A DNA stretch of 64,000 bases from Planococcus citri (taxonomy: Eukaryota; Arthropoda; Insecta; Hemiptera; Pseudococcidae), in assembly GCF_950023065.1 (NCBI RefSeq), contig NC_088677.1, positions 47,074,555-47,138,554 of the forward strand. The letters are read 5' to 3'. The notes under the pieces are model-generated. The model ran no database searches. It was not told the DNA's origin and was given only the letters and a program-made list of their open reading frames with translations. This document shows positions 7,099 to 18,686 of this stretch, piece after piece. Position 1 is the first letter of the stretch. Each line of letters opens with the position of its first letter. The translations under genes and the position numbers were made by a program.

Positions 7099-9153
7099 CT
7101 CCAGTGCCAGGAAATACATTTTATATCTACTGGTAGGTAGGTAGGTATTTCACGTGAGTTGGAAAAACCGTCAAGTGGTTTTGTTTCTTTTGAATGAGAT
7201 TTCTGAACTTTCTATATCAAAAAACCATCATTAACATCTTTTACAATTAATGCTTCAATATTTGCAACTTTTCTTCCAAGACACAGGAAGTAAGAAGAGA
7301 ACGATTCAGACATTCACATAGGTATACATATACGTATTTTGTTGTTTTGCAGTTCCGCGTTTAGTTAGGATCTCAGAATCTCGTAATTTAAGTATGGTTT
7401 ACATAATCTAGGTATGTACATACAATTTCTGTTTGAATTTTCATGCTTTGTGAACTCCATCGGAAGGTTGTCAAAAAATTACTATTTTTTCGTATTTTTA
7501 AATTTTAATTAAATTTTTGTTTTTTACATTTCTTTAAATACTGTCTTACTATTTTGATGTTTTGAGATCCAGTGCAATTTCAATACGAGAACAATCAAAT
7601 TTCAAATGGAAATTTATTCGCAAAGCCTATGAGAGAGGAGAGGGTAAAGGGTATCATTCATATATCTAATAGTTATTTTTCACTTTTTCAGTGTGGAAGA
7701 GCAATTCGCGCACCTATTCAAGTTAAATTGTCCGCGCTCTCATTTTTTTTTAATTTTCCAAAAATGTTTGGTAAGTATAGGTACTTATTATTAAGTATAT
7801 TTTTTTTATAAAATTGAAAAAAAAAATCATATCATACGAGAATATGTAGTACCTAAATCCTACATGACGAGAAAAAAATTAAAAATTATGCCAATAATCT
7901 TGGCAATATTTGTAGGAACAGTACGCTCATTGGCTTATTTTTTCTCCTGTTTCTCAAATTTCTCTTTTTTTTCTTTTCTTCTTAATCGTATGTATAATTA
8001 CCTACTCTCGCAGAAATTAAAATAGGTAGGTATATAGGTTCTTACATAGAAACTTGTTGAATTTGTTGGTGTTTCCTACTCTTTGGAACAAAACTTTAAG
8101 AAGTTATTTTTATTTTTTGTTTGAATAAACTGAAACAAACGTAAAGTTACCAATGGTTAAACATCCAACCGCCTGCGCCCCTTCCCCCAAAAATGTATGA
8201 ATAAAAAAAACGTTGACTTCTTTTCACAGTAGGTACCCACTGAAAAATTATGTATCTAAATAGAAAACTACTGTCATTAATTTTATAAAATCAGATACAA
8301 TACAAAAAAAAAGATACATAGGTACAGGTAGGTAGGTAGATAGGTAGATAGGTAATAATGTTCTTTTTTTTGGTCCACTGTCCACTCATATTTTGAATAT
8401 TATCGAATCAGTGATTTGATTAGGCTGATAGAAGCGGACGTGTATCGTATGCCGATGATTAGGTATGTGTTGTACATTCCGTTAATTATTTATAAATTAC
8501 AGACTGAAATACCAATCGCAAATTCTAGTATACTAAAATAAAATAAACAAAAACGTCGAATAATTAGTGTAGGTACCTAATTTGGTAATCTATTCACCTA
8601 TCTTTATTACATTTCATGGTGAAACATTCTATAGGTAAGTTCAAGTACTTATTTTCATGATCAATAGCAAATTATGATTTTATTCTGAGCATCTTATTCG
8701 CTAATTGTTATTCCATACGCATACGCGCATGTCATGTCATTTCTAATTTAAAAGATTGCTCAATCGGGAGTTCAGGACATTCGTATGTGTGAAGAAATGT
8801 AGGTCCTAGGTACTAGGTACATGGGAATTTCGGTAAACAGATTGAAATTATAAGCTGTTAGCAACTTCTTAAATGATTATTTACTCAAGAAATTGTTAAC
8901 TTAATATAATGGTACGTATATGGGTTACATGATACCTATTTACCTAGTCATAATCACTAATAAGGTTACAATAAGTATTATGAAATCATCATCCGGACGT
9001 AAGTAACTATTTACTATACTTAGAACGCTGGTAAATTTACCTTGGTTAAAAGTGTAATAACTTTAAACTTTGGAAAGAATTGAAAATTGCTCGACTAATA
9101 ACAATAAATTCAATCACCATCTAAAAGTGTTGGGTGAAAATTAGATTACCTAC
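7099..9153. other. non-coding stretch, no gene recognised
   Basis: AT-rich DNA without convincing exons on either strand. It contains a short TAGG/TAGA microsatellite at about 8325-8353 and many GGTA/TACC words. It may be intron 2 of the arylsulfatase gene whose second exon starts at 9154 on the minus strand; I searched for the next sulfatase exon here and did not see one. Confidence 0.5.
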
Positions 9154-12100
9154 CTGTGTGAATGGGGTATTTTCCTGTTAATAATGCTGCTCTTGAAGGA
9201 CTGCATAATGTTTCACTGTAATGATTTTTTAAAATCACACCGTTGTAAGCTAAAGCATCGATGTTAGGGGTTGCAATTTCGTCAGATCCGTGAAAACCAA
9301 CATCATTCCAGCCCTGTCAATAATTCGTAACAAATCTGGGTATTAATAAAACCGCTTTCATAATACCTACCAATACTTACGTAACACTCTCGAATAAAAC
9401 ATTTCCGTTTACTTATAATGTATTACTCATAAACGAAGAAAAAACTCAATTTACTAACTAAAAGTTGTATGTTATTGCCATAAGTAATTATACACATACA
9501 CGTATTTTGTGCAAAACAATGTGAACGTTTTAAGACAGCAGTTCGCCCTTCGAATATACTTTGTATGTGTTAGGTAGGTAGGTATAGTGGCAGATATATT
9601 ATTTCTACAATTAGTTTTTATGTTTCTCAAATTTACAATCACACAATGCATTAGTTTTAACAGTAACATCCTTGACATTCACGATCATTGGCAATTGATC
9701 AAATTACACAGGGCGACTAAAATTGGTGCCTTTAAACATGGATGGAGCATGTCGCTGTAAAATGTGATGTGATAGAAAATTTTCAAAAAGGGTCCATTTT
9801 GTCACATAAAATCTCTTAAATTCTAAAATTTTTTTAAATCGATTTGTCAAAAAGAAATTGAACGCAATTTTTTAAATTTGTAAATACAAATTTCATTATC
9901 TCGTTTCTTCGCTTAAAATTCACAAATAGGCAATATTCATTTTTTAATGCACCAAGTCCTAATTAAAATGTACCTATATTTGCATAAATAAAAGAGATTC
10001 CATATAGTCTACAGTCCAAGTGCGAAAAAGTGTCATTTGAGTGGGCCGTTTTTGGGGACAAAAAAAAAAGAGTAGACTTTTTGTTAGTATCTCATTAGCA
10101 ATCAAGAAAATGGACATTTCGGATTTTTTGGTCGGCACAATAGGGAGCTGGAACCTCAAAACCCCCATTTTTCGAAGTTGGGTGGGGATAAAATTTTTTT
10201 TTTTAATTTGGTAGAGGACACTCTCCTGAGTATAGATAGGTATATATTTTTTTGAGTGGGCTCCGGCACAGTTGCCTTCCAGAGCTGTATAAAGGCAATT
10301 TTTTGCCAATTTTGGCACTTTTTCACACAAAAACGGCTTTGTGGAAGTAATAAGGCCTTCGGGACAAAAATACGCACCAACATGATTGCATCCATTCATC
10401 CCACACTGATAGCGACCGTCATTGTCCAAAATGGCCGGCACAATGACCCGCAGTGAATTTTAAAAGTTACGCATTCGGGCCATTTCATGAAAAAAATTGA
10501 CTGTATGACTTTTTGACAACGTGACCGTGCGACCTATCAAAGTGGGTTAAAATTTCGAGATAAAAACGAAAATCGCAAAAAAAAAATTTTTGAGCATTCT
10601 GTGAAAATTTTGAGTTGAAAAAATTGTATGAATGTATGACATTTCGACAAAGTGATTGTGCGACCTATCAAACTGCGTTAAAATTTTGGCGAGAGAAACG
10701 AAAATCGCAATAAAAAATTTTTTTGAGCATTTCGTGAAAATTTTGAGCGGAAAAAATTGTATGAATGTGTATGGCATTTCAACAACGTGACCGTGTGACC
10801 TATCAAAGTGGGTTAAAATTTTGTAAGAAAAATGGAAATTTCAATGAAACATTTTTTTGAGTATTTCATGAAAATTTTGAGCTGAAAAAATTGTATGAAT
10901 CATTTCTCAAGTATTTTCAGTCTATTGTAACATTCAACGTATACGAAAGTGTTTAAATTTTGCGTAAAAATATAAAGATTCGGATAGATTTTTATAAATG
11001 GCTCATCTCAACAATCTTGAACCTCAAAAATCATATAATGTACATTGTTCAGTATTTTCAATGAAATATGCTTGAAGATCGCTTCAGTTTGGTAAAACCA
11101 ATACAAAGCAGAAACATAGGTACAATAATTCTCAGTATACAATCATGATAAGTATCGGATGCTACAACAGACTGAAAATCGTTGAGAAATGATTCATACA
11201 ATTCTTTTGGCTCAAAATTTTCAGGAAATGCTCAAAAAAAATATATTGAGATTTTCGTTTTTCTTGCAAAAGTTTTAGGTCACATGTTACAACAGACTGA
11301 AAATACTTGAGAAATGAATCATACAATTTTTTCAGCTCAAAATTTTTATGAAATGCTCAAAAAAATGTTTCATTGAAACTTTCCGTTTTTCTTGCAATGA
11401 CGTTGTCGAAATGTCATACATTCATTTATGAATTTTTCAACTCAAAATTTTCATGAAATGCTCAAAAAAAAATTTCATTGAGATTTCAGCTTTTCTCGTG
11501 AAATATTAACCAACTTTGATAGGTCACACGGTCACGTTGTTGAAATGTCATACACATTCATACAATTTTTCCGCTCAAAATTTTCACGAAATGCTCAAAA
11601 AAAATGTTTATTGAGATTTTTCGTTTTTATCGCGAAATTTTAACGCAGTTTGCTAGGTCGCACAATCACTTTGTCGAAATGTCATACATTCATGCAATTT
11701 TTTCAGCTCAAAATTTTCACGAAATGCTCAAAAAAATTTTTTTTGCGATTCATCTCGAAATTTTAAACCACTTTGATAGGTCGCACGGTCACGTTGTCGA
11801 AAAGTCATACGGTCAATTTTTTTCATGAAATGGCCCGGATGCGTAACTTTTAAAATTCACTGCGGGTCATTGTGCCGGCCATTTTGGACAATGACGGTCG
11901 CTATCAGTGTGGGATGAATGGATGCAATCATGTTGGTGCGTATTTTTTGTCCCGAAGGCCTTATTACTTCCATTAAGTCGTTTTTGTGTGAAAAATTGCC
12001 TTTATACAGCTCCGGAAGGCAACTGTGCCGGAGCCCACGCAAAAAAATATATATCTATACTCAGGAGAGTGTCCTCTACCAAATTAAAAAAAAATTTTTT

Positions 12101-12628
12101 GTCCCCACTCAACTTCGAAAAATGTGGGGTTTGAGGCTCCAGCTCCCTATTGTGCCGACCAAAAAATCTGAAATGTCCATTTTCTTGAATGCTAATGAGA
12201 TATTAACAGAAGGCCTACTCTTTTTTTTTGTCCCTCAAAAAAGCCAACTGTTTTCGGTTTCTAGAGCACTTTTTTGCGTTTGGACTGTAGACTAATAGGA
12301 TTTTTATTTTACACAAATCATTCACATCAATAGGTACTTGGTATAGGCCGAAGTTGTTTTTTTTTTTTTTTCATTAGAATTAAATAAGTTAAATATTACC
12401 TCACCGTACTGTAATAACTTACTTTTGGTGCAGATTTAGAAAATATTTTGTTTTAATCAATTCATTTATAAGCCTTTAAAAAAATAGGTAAGTAGTTTTA
12501 TAATGACTTACCAAATCATCGGCCAGAATAAAAATAATGTGAGGTGCTTTCTTGTTCACGTTATTAACATTTTCACAGTAAATATATTTATTGAAAATAT
12601 TAAAAATCGCGAACAAAATCAGCAACAT
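9154..12628 (-). CDS. arylsulfatase (ARSB-like), first two coding exons only
   Basis: Exon 1 (12628-12512) encodes 39 residues: a hydrophobic signal peptide (MLLILFAIFNIFNKYIYC) and HIIFILADDL, the start of the sulfatase fold with its first metal-binding Asp pair. Exon 2 (9313-9154) continues directly with GWNDVGFHGSDEIATPNIDA and holds the sulfatase signature CSPSRAALLTGKYP, whose Cys is the one converted to formylglycine in active enzymes. Splice sites are GT-AG and phases agree (0, then 1). An upstream in-frame stop confirms the start. Arylsulfatase B-type enzymes remove sulfate from glycosaminoglycans in lysosomes or secretions, and insects often have expanded families. All later exons (most of the protein) are missing from the window to the left. 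Either intron 2 is long and contains the Polinton, or the gene is truncated. Confidence 0.85.
10005..12294. mobile_element. 2.29-kb foldback element in arylsulfatase intron 1
   Basis: The left end TAGTCTACAGTCC is mirrored by GGACTGTAGACTA at the right end, flanked by ATA on both sides (10002-10004 and 12295-12297). The arms match over roughly 900 bases: for example GGTCGGCACAATAGGGAGCT (from 10130) reappears inverted as AGCTCCCTATTGTGCCGACC (from 12140), and ACTGCGGGTCATTGTGCCGG (from 11860) mirrors the arm at 10433-10452. Within each arm there are sub-repeats of about 115 bases built around TTTTGAGCATTTCGTGAAAA and CGACCTATCAAA. No transposase is present. Transcribed as part of the intron it would form a very long hairpin. 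Confidence 0.85.
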
Positions 12629-13429
12629 GGTGTAACTCGACTTCGAAATCCAGCTACGAATAAAATGCGATTATCAACATGGAATTGTAATTGACACTCA
12701 CGTGGTCAAGTTTAAGGTGAAATAAAGACTGGTTTTGAATTTGTAAAAGAACTTGTATTTAATAGGTACCGCATCTCACGTTCATTCACGAAAGCAAAAA
12801 TTTTTATTATGTTCGTCCCTTCTCGAATATGTTTTATTGCCGCATTTCTAACAAATTTGTAATTTAGGATTAATCGTCATGCGAAGTTGAAGGTAAAAAA
12901 TCGAACTGCTATAGGTGGGAGTTTAATTGTGGTACAAATTGCATAACACGCGCGTCAAAGATTCAACCGTAAATTCGTAAATAAATATTTCCGTATGAAA
13001 TTTATTGACAAATTTTTGACTGACTTTTTATGAACGGAAAACATACAATCGGACAGAATCATTTCAACTGATTATATTGATATGCACGTTATGCAATCGC
13101 GCTGTGAAATGCGATTTATTTGTCTGATATTGTTTTTCCTTGATTGTATCAGTTCTGCAATTCAACTTGCATTGCAAACGGGATTTCATTAAAATGCTCA
13201 TGGAATGCGGATTGCTTTTTTCGCTGACCCTTGCGGCCTTGTGACATTTTTAAAGCATTGTTTATAATTTTCACAATTTAATGACTAGCCTAAAACTATC
13301 TTATTGAGATACAGATATTCACGCCGAAAGAGGCTGAAAATCAATATGTACCTAGTACCTACCTACACAGGTAATAAAAATGGACACTTTTTTATAAATA
13401 CCCTTTACCTGTTAACTAATAGGTAGGTA
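12629..13429. other. upstream region of arylsulfatase, no gene recognised
   Basis: Should contain the 5' UTR and promoter of the minus-strand arylsulfatase. I see no further exon or clear core promoter motif. Confidence 0.4.
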
Positions 13430-13606
13430 CAGGGTGCGCAGAAATATCGTGTACCCCTAAAAAAGCTTTCTGCTAAATATTTCGGTTGATCACACTGAAT
13501 GATATAATAATGATGGCACATGATTGGTTGTTGGACTGAGTTGATGCCAACCTATATTTTTAATCAAAAACTTTCTTTGGGGTTCACAATATTTTTGCGC
13601 ACCCTG
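13430..13606. mobile_element. 177-bp MITE with TA target duplication (family A, copy 1)
   Basis: CAGGGTGCGCAGAAATATCG at the left and TTTTTGCGCACCCTG at the right, flanked by TA. The interior (TGATTGGTTGTTGGACTG, GCCAACCTATATTTTTAAT) is shared with the element at 27691-27904. TA duplications suggest mobilisation by a Tc1/mariner-type transposase. Confidence 0.85.
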
Positions 13607-15306
13607 TACCTGTAGGCTGTACATCCTGTATACGTTATTTTTCAAACGATACCGTATGTATGGGAATTGAGAATTACCTAGGCTACGAATGTTTCAGATT
13701 GCATTCTCAAAAATTTGCAGTAATACGTCTTATAGGTACACTTACCTACACAGGTAAACTCCGAGGTGCTTTCTTTCATCATTCATTTTGATTTTTCCTG
13801 TTGTAATTTTCTATTTTAGATCTTCATTTTCCCCCCTATAAACCAGCAATTGTTTTACATGGTTCGAATGGGTCGCGTCAAATTATTTGAGCTGGTGCGT
13901 CTTACAAACAACTCACGCATATTTTCGTCGCTGTGCAATAAATACGAGTATTAAACCATGAATTGATACGCGATTGAGATTAATTATAAAAAATTTGCAT
14001 AAAACTTTCCACAATTTCTTAAGAATGTGCAGTATGGTATCATATAGGTAGCTTGCACGAGTATTATGGGGTGCAAGTCAAGTTGATAGTAGGTAAGTAC
14101 TCTATTCATTCATTACCTCGTAACTGGTTGTCTGTGTACTCATCCAGTACGGGAAACGTGGGGCCTTGTCGACACTTCCAGCTAACCCGGTTTAATGGGT
14201 AAATAATAAACTACTATTTACGTTCTGATTTCGGAACACATTTATGAAGTTACTGAAAAACGCTCTTTACTAGAATTAGTGAGAAACTTACCTATCCTGT
14301 GTAGGTATATAGGTACCTTCTTCTGCACATTGTTATTAAAAACTACCTAATACAATGTGAATGAAAAGCATGATTGGTTGTGTGCTGTGCTTATGCGACT
14401 TTTCTGCTTAAATAGCAACAAATCTTGACTTAAAAGCTCTCCAAAGCTAAAAGCCTCTCATCTATTGACACGAGGAATGACCCCGTAGGTCATTGAACCG
14501 CCAAGTAGATGTCTACGATTCTCAAAACAAACGTGTTTAGTGGCATAGACACCTACCTGATCTTTGATCCTGCTAGGCTAGACGAGACGCGATGGTATGA
14601 AGGTGCTCGCGTTGAAATGTTTCCTTCAGGATAACAGGATAACGAAAGAATTCTTCATATAGATATGAATATGAGCTTGAGCGCATTCTGATAATTTACA
14701 ATTAAGTAGGTACCTACATACAAGTCTCTTCTATCACTGACATAAGTAATATTATTTTGTCATACAGAAAATTATGTTGTATGTTACTTTTTTCGTTTAT
14801 CGTTATTAGGTATAGGTATCATTTCGTTTTTCGTTATCGTATGTACTTTCGTTGGTTAAAAATGGTAAAATTATGGTATGGATGGTCACTTGGTCACCGC
14901 CTTAAGAACTTCAATAAGTATTTATTTCAACTTTCATTTCAAGTCACTCGATTTTCCAACTTGAACTTAGAACAAAGAAAAGAACAAACTTTATCAAAGT
15001 GTAGAACTACATAGAAGAAGCGCATACTTTTTGTGATTTCTTACCTGTATATAAAAAAAATCAAGAGGAAATTCTTTAAAAAACGTATTTCCAAATCAAA
15101 GATATCAAATATCAATATCAGATCTGATCTGCCACTTTGAAATTTAATTTAATGGCTGCATTGCATTATTTATAATTTATAATTATAATCGTAAAAAATC
15201 GAAATAATAACAAAATTAAATTTTAAAAAAGACTTCAGAACATATTGGTTTAAAAAATAAAAATTGAAATTAGGTAGTCGTTTTCTCATTTTCTTTTTCT
15301 GAAAGG
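13607..15306. other. intergenic stretch, no gene recognised
   Basis: No exon with convincing splice sites or family match on either strand. GGTA/TACC-rich short repeats are frequent. Confidence 0.45.
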
Positions 15307-15753
15307 CAGGGGTTGAAGCTGTTTAAAAATTGATTTTTGATTTTGGTTATTGGTTTCAGTTCAGTTTTCACCTTCTGATAATTGGTTTTTGATTTTTGGT
15401 TTACAGTTTTTTTGTACTTTTAGTTTTATTTGGTTTTGGGTTTTTGGTTTAGTTTTCAGGGTTTTTTTTCTGCCAATTATCGCATTATGCCACCTAATTC
15501 TAGGTAGTATTAGTATTTATTAATTATTGTATTCATTTCTACATACTAGTGAATTAATGCATAAAAGTCAAAACATTTATTACACATATTTTGATGATTT
15601 AAATTTTAAATTTTTTGGTTTTTGGTCAATTGGTTTTGATCAAATATTTTTAATTTTTGGTTTTGAGTTTTGCGTGGTTTTGCACAAAACAGATTTATAT
15701 TTGGTTTTTCCCCTTTTCTTTTCCTTCATTTTTGGTTTCAGTTTCAACCCCTG
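15307..15753. mobile_element. 447-bp hAT-like MITE with 8-bp target duplication
   Basis: Terminal inverted repeat CAGGGGTTGAA ... TTCAACCCCTG, flanked by the exact 8-bp duplication CTGAAAGG (15299-15306 and 15754-15761). The CAGGG start and 8-bp duplication are hallmarks of hAT transposons. The interior is low-complexity TTGGTTTT/GATTTTTGG sequence without coding capacity. Confidence 0.85.
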
Positions 15754-15761
15754 CTGAAAGG

Positions 15762-16098
15762 CTAAACTGAAAAAAAAACAACAAAATTTTTCGTTTCATC
15801 CATAGAAAATTTTGTTTTCGTTACCGGTTACTGTTTCGTTATTTCTTATTTGTAATGTAACGGAAAAATCAAAAAATCTCGTTTTTCGTTTCGTTATGAT
15901 TAACGTTATCGGACATTCGGACAAAAGAACTTTAGGTCAAAAATACGCTGCGTACTGCGCACACGCATGACTCATTGGTGACTGATAACAATGATATGAA
16001 ATCATTAGTTTTTGTGTGATGAACTGATTCATATTGCAATTAATTGTGTTTTAAAGAAATTATTTCTCATTTTATTTTGTAAGAGAAGTTATTTCAAG
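15762..16098. promoter_or_regulatory. IST1 upstream region
   Basis: Holds low-complexity GTTTCGTT-type sequence up to about 15900, then a less biased stretch directly upstream of IST1 that probably contains its promoter and 5' UTR. No specific site can be defended. Confidence 0.3.
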
Positions 16099-17545
16099 AT
16101 GTTTTCTTCAGACTCAAATTATTCCAAATTGAAGACAAATCTTAGGTTAGCCATTAATCGTTTAAAATTGCTCGAAAAAAAGAAGGCAGAATTGGCTCAA
16201 AAATCGCGAAAAGAAATCGCAGATTACATCGCTGCGGGTAAATATGAACGTGCAAAAATTCGTGTCGAGCATATCATTCGAGAAGACTATATGGTGGAAG
16301 GTTTAGAACTGATTGAACTGTACTGTGATCTTATTCTTTCAAGATTTGGATTGTTGCAACAAAGCAAGTAAGTTGTGTGTTTTCATTTCTATAAAATTTG
16401 CTCAACATAGTAATGCAATCTTTGATTTTTAGAACCGTCGATCCCAGTCTTGCTGAAGCGATTTCAAGTTTAATATGGGCATCACCTAGAGTTGAATCAG
16501 ATGTTGCTGAATTGAAAACGATTAGCGATCAATTTGCGATTAAATTTGGAAAGAAATACATCGAAGTTGGTATTATTATTTTGCTCAGAAGACTTGGACT
16601 GTAAAAAGCAAGATACTTAATGACTATTATTATAGGCCTGTCGCACAGAAGCTGTCGATACGATTTCTGAAAAGTTGAAGCACAAAATTGGCGTTCAACC
16701 TCCTCCTAAAATCTTGGTTGAAAAATACCTGATTGAGATTGCAAAAAATTATAATATTTCATATGAACCTGATCCTCAAGTAAGGCATTCAATCTATAAG
16801 CGAAAATTCTTCAATAAAAGAGAATGGTCAATTGATTTTTTCCATTAGGTGATGCGTGAAGCAGAACACAGTAAAGGTATTGATGCTCTTCTGTTCGATG
16901 GTGTTCCAAACAATTTGGATGACTCGACTAAGGATACCATTGTTAGGCCTCCTGGGTTTGTTGGATTTTCTCAAGAACCTGCTTTACCTCCAGAATACCG
17001 CCCGTTCAATTATCCGGTAATTGTCACTTCAGTTTATTTTGCCTACTAGCGTTTGTGTGTCTGATTTATTCGATTTATTGGTTAATTTATAGCCTATGAA
17101 CAATGCGAACGCCCCTCCGGTAATTACATCGCCCACGTTTCCTGAAAGTTCTGTTAATAGCTGCCCGTTACCTCCGGCTTCTTTACACGATAGTGTTTCG
17201 CCACCGTACTCTTACAACATTCCACCTGAAGAGAAGAAACCAAATAATGTTCCAGCACCAAATCGCGATGATGCTAAACCCAAAAATACGGTATAAATGG
17301 CGATAAGTTCGACATCTAAAATTTGTAGAATAACGTCAATTACAATTTATTTTGTTCTGTAGGATAATGTGGTAAAACCGCAACCAAAGCCCTCTGTGTC
17401 CGGCTCTAATGTGAATTTACCGGAGTTACCTAGTGTACCGAACGATTCGCCTAGTGGTCCGTACAAAGCTCCTTCTGTGAATTTTGATGATATTGATTTT
17501 GATGACTTAACTCGTCGATTCGAAGAATTGAAAAAGAAGAAGTAA
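16099..17545 (+). CDS. IST1: IST1 homologue, ESCRT-III associated factor
   Basis: Six exons: 16099-16367, 16433-16565, 16636-16779, 16849-17016, 17093-17290 and 17363-17545, giving 364 residues (human IST1 is about the same length). The N-terminal Ist1 domain (SKLKTNLRLAINRLKLLEKK ... KYERAKIRVEHIIREDYMVE ... SSLIWASPRVESDVAELK ... ILVEKYLIEIAKNYN) forms an ESCRT-III-like helical bundle that binds CHMP1 and regulates VPS4 in membrane scission during cytokinesis and endosome sorting. A Pro-rich linker follows. The C-terminus DDLTRRFEELKKKK is a MIM1-type motif for MIT domains of VPS4 and others. The exon 2 donor is weak (GAA followed by GTTGGT), but phase and protein alignment require it. A poly(A) signal AATAAA lies at 17702-17707. 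Confidence 0.95.
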
Positions 17546-18686
17546 TAATATTATTGTAGAATTTCATTTATATTCAATTTATTAACCAATGTACACTTCA
17601 GCAATTCGATAATAAGGAAAAAAAATATTACTCTGATGTCTAAAATAATCGTTTAATGGTCAAAATACAATACCTAAGTACCTGTTTTATCCTTTTTTAA
17701 AAATAAAACTCGTGTATATATTATGTTTTCATTGTTATTTATTGATTTTCTGTTCGCTGTACATGTGTTATACAAATATTATATCTCTTATTTTTAAGTT
17801 TATGAATATGAAATATTTCATTGTTTCGTGATTGAAATTGAACCAATAATTTAAAAACTAACTGGAGGATTCTGAATTTGAGCAATCAAAGCGTAGTAAC
17901 TAGAAATCATAAAATAAGATACCTATATTACATTCGTCTTTCGGATTTTTTATTTCAGGTTTCTGGTGTGGTGTTATCGTCTTTCGAAATTGAATGTAAA
18001 GATATTTCGCTAAACGTTTCGGCTGTCACTGATCTGATTTTTTCTCTTCAGGCGGAATATTTAATTTAAGACAGGACTGACAGGAGCATGTGGGCGAAAT
18101 TGCAAAGTGGCGAAACACTATCGTGTAAAGAAACGAAACTGGAGTCTATGAGCCTAAAGACGATTTCTTTTTTTTTTAAAAAAAAAGGAATAAAATTAAC
18201 TTTGACTTTGATAAAAAATGATTTTTGAAAAATGTTAATAAAAAATAAATTTTGAATTTTTTTGAAGTTTGAACTGCTATTTGCGCTTCTTTAGACACAA
18301 CGGATTGATGATGAACCATTAATTAGGACGCAAGCGCAGTTGGCCGACAAGCGACACGCAGACCACGCACCTGGAAAACAGTGGTGTGTGTGTGTGTTCG
18401 AAAAAGTTGAAATTTAATTTGCAATTTTGCTAATTTTGTAATTTTACTGCGTTTTTAATTTTATGAATCGTGTTGTGAAGTAAATATGTAAGAATTGAAA
18501 ATGAATTAATATCCAAACTGCGTTGAAAATGTGTTAATTAATTTGTTCAATATCAAACTGTTCGTCGCGAACAACTCGGTTGTTCGGCTTTCGCGTTGAT
18601 CATCCTGTGGTGATCTCCGTTCTGTTGATCGCATTTATGCCGGTTTATTTTTTCAAATACAGTTGCTATTCCTCAAAACTTTCAAG
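17546..18686. other. IST1 3' UTR and SRRM1 promoter region
   Basis: IST1 3' UTR with AATAAA at 17702-17707, then about 1 kb without recognised exons, including a GT-rich tract near 18384-18396. SRRM1 5' UTR and promoter should lie in the last few hundred bases. No core element is clear. Confidence 0.4.

Noticed and set aside
9974..10441. Open frames in the left arm of the 2.29-kb foldback (mirrored at 11918-12295)
   Set aside because: The same sequence in both arms gives mirrored frames; no protein family motif, and composition follows the repeat.
15527..15757. 76-residue open frame
   Set aside because: Lies within the low-complexity interior of a hAT-like MITE.
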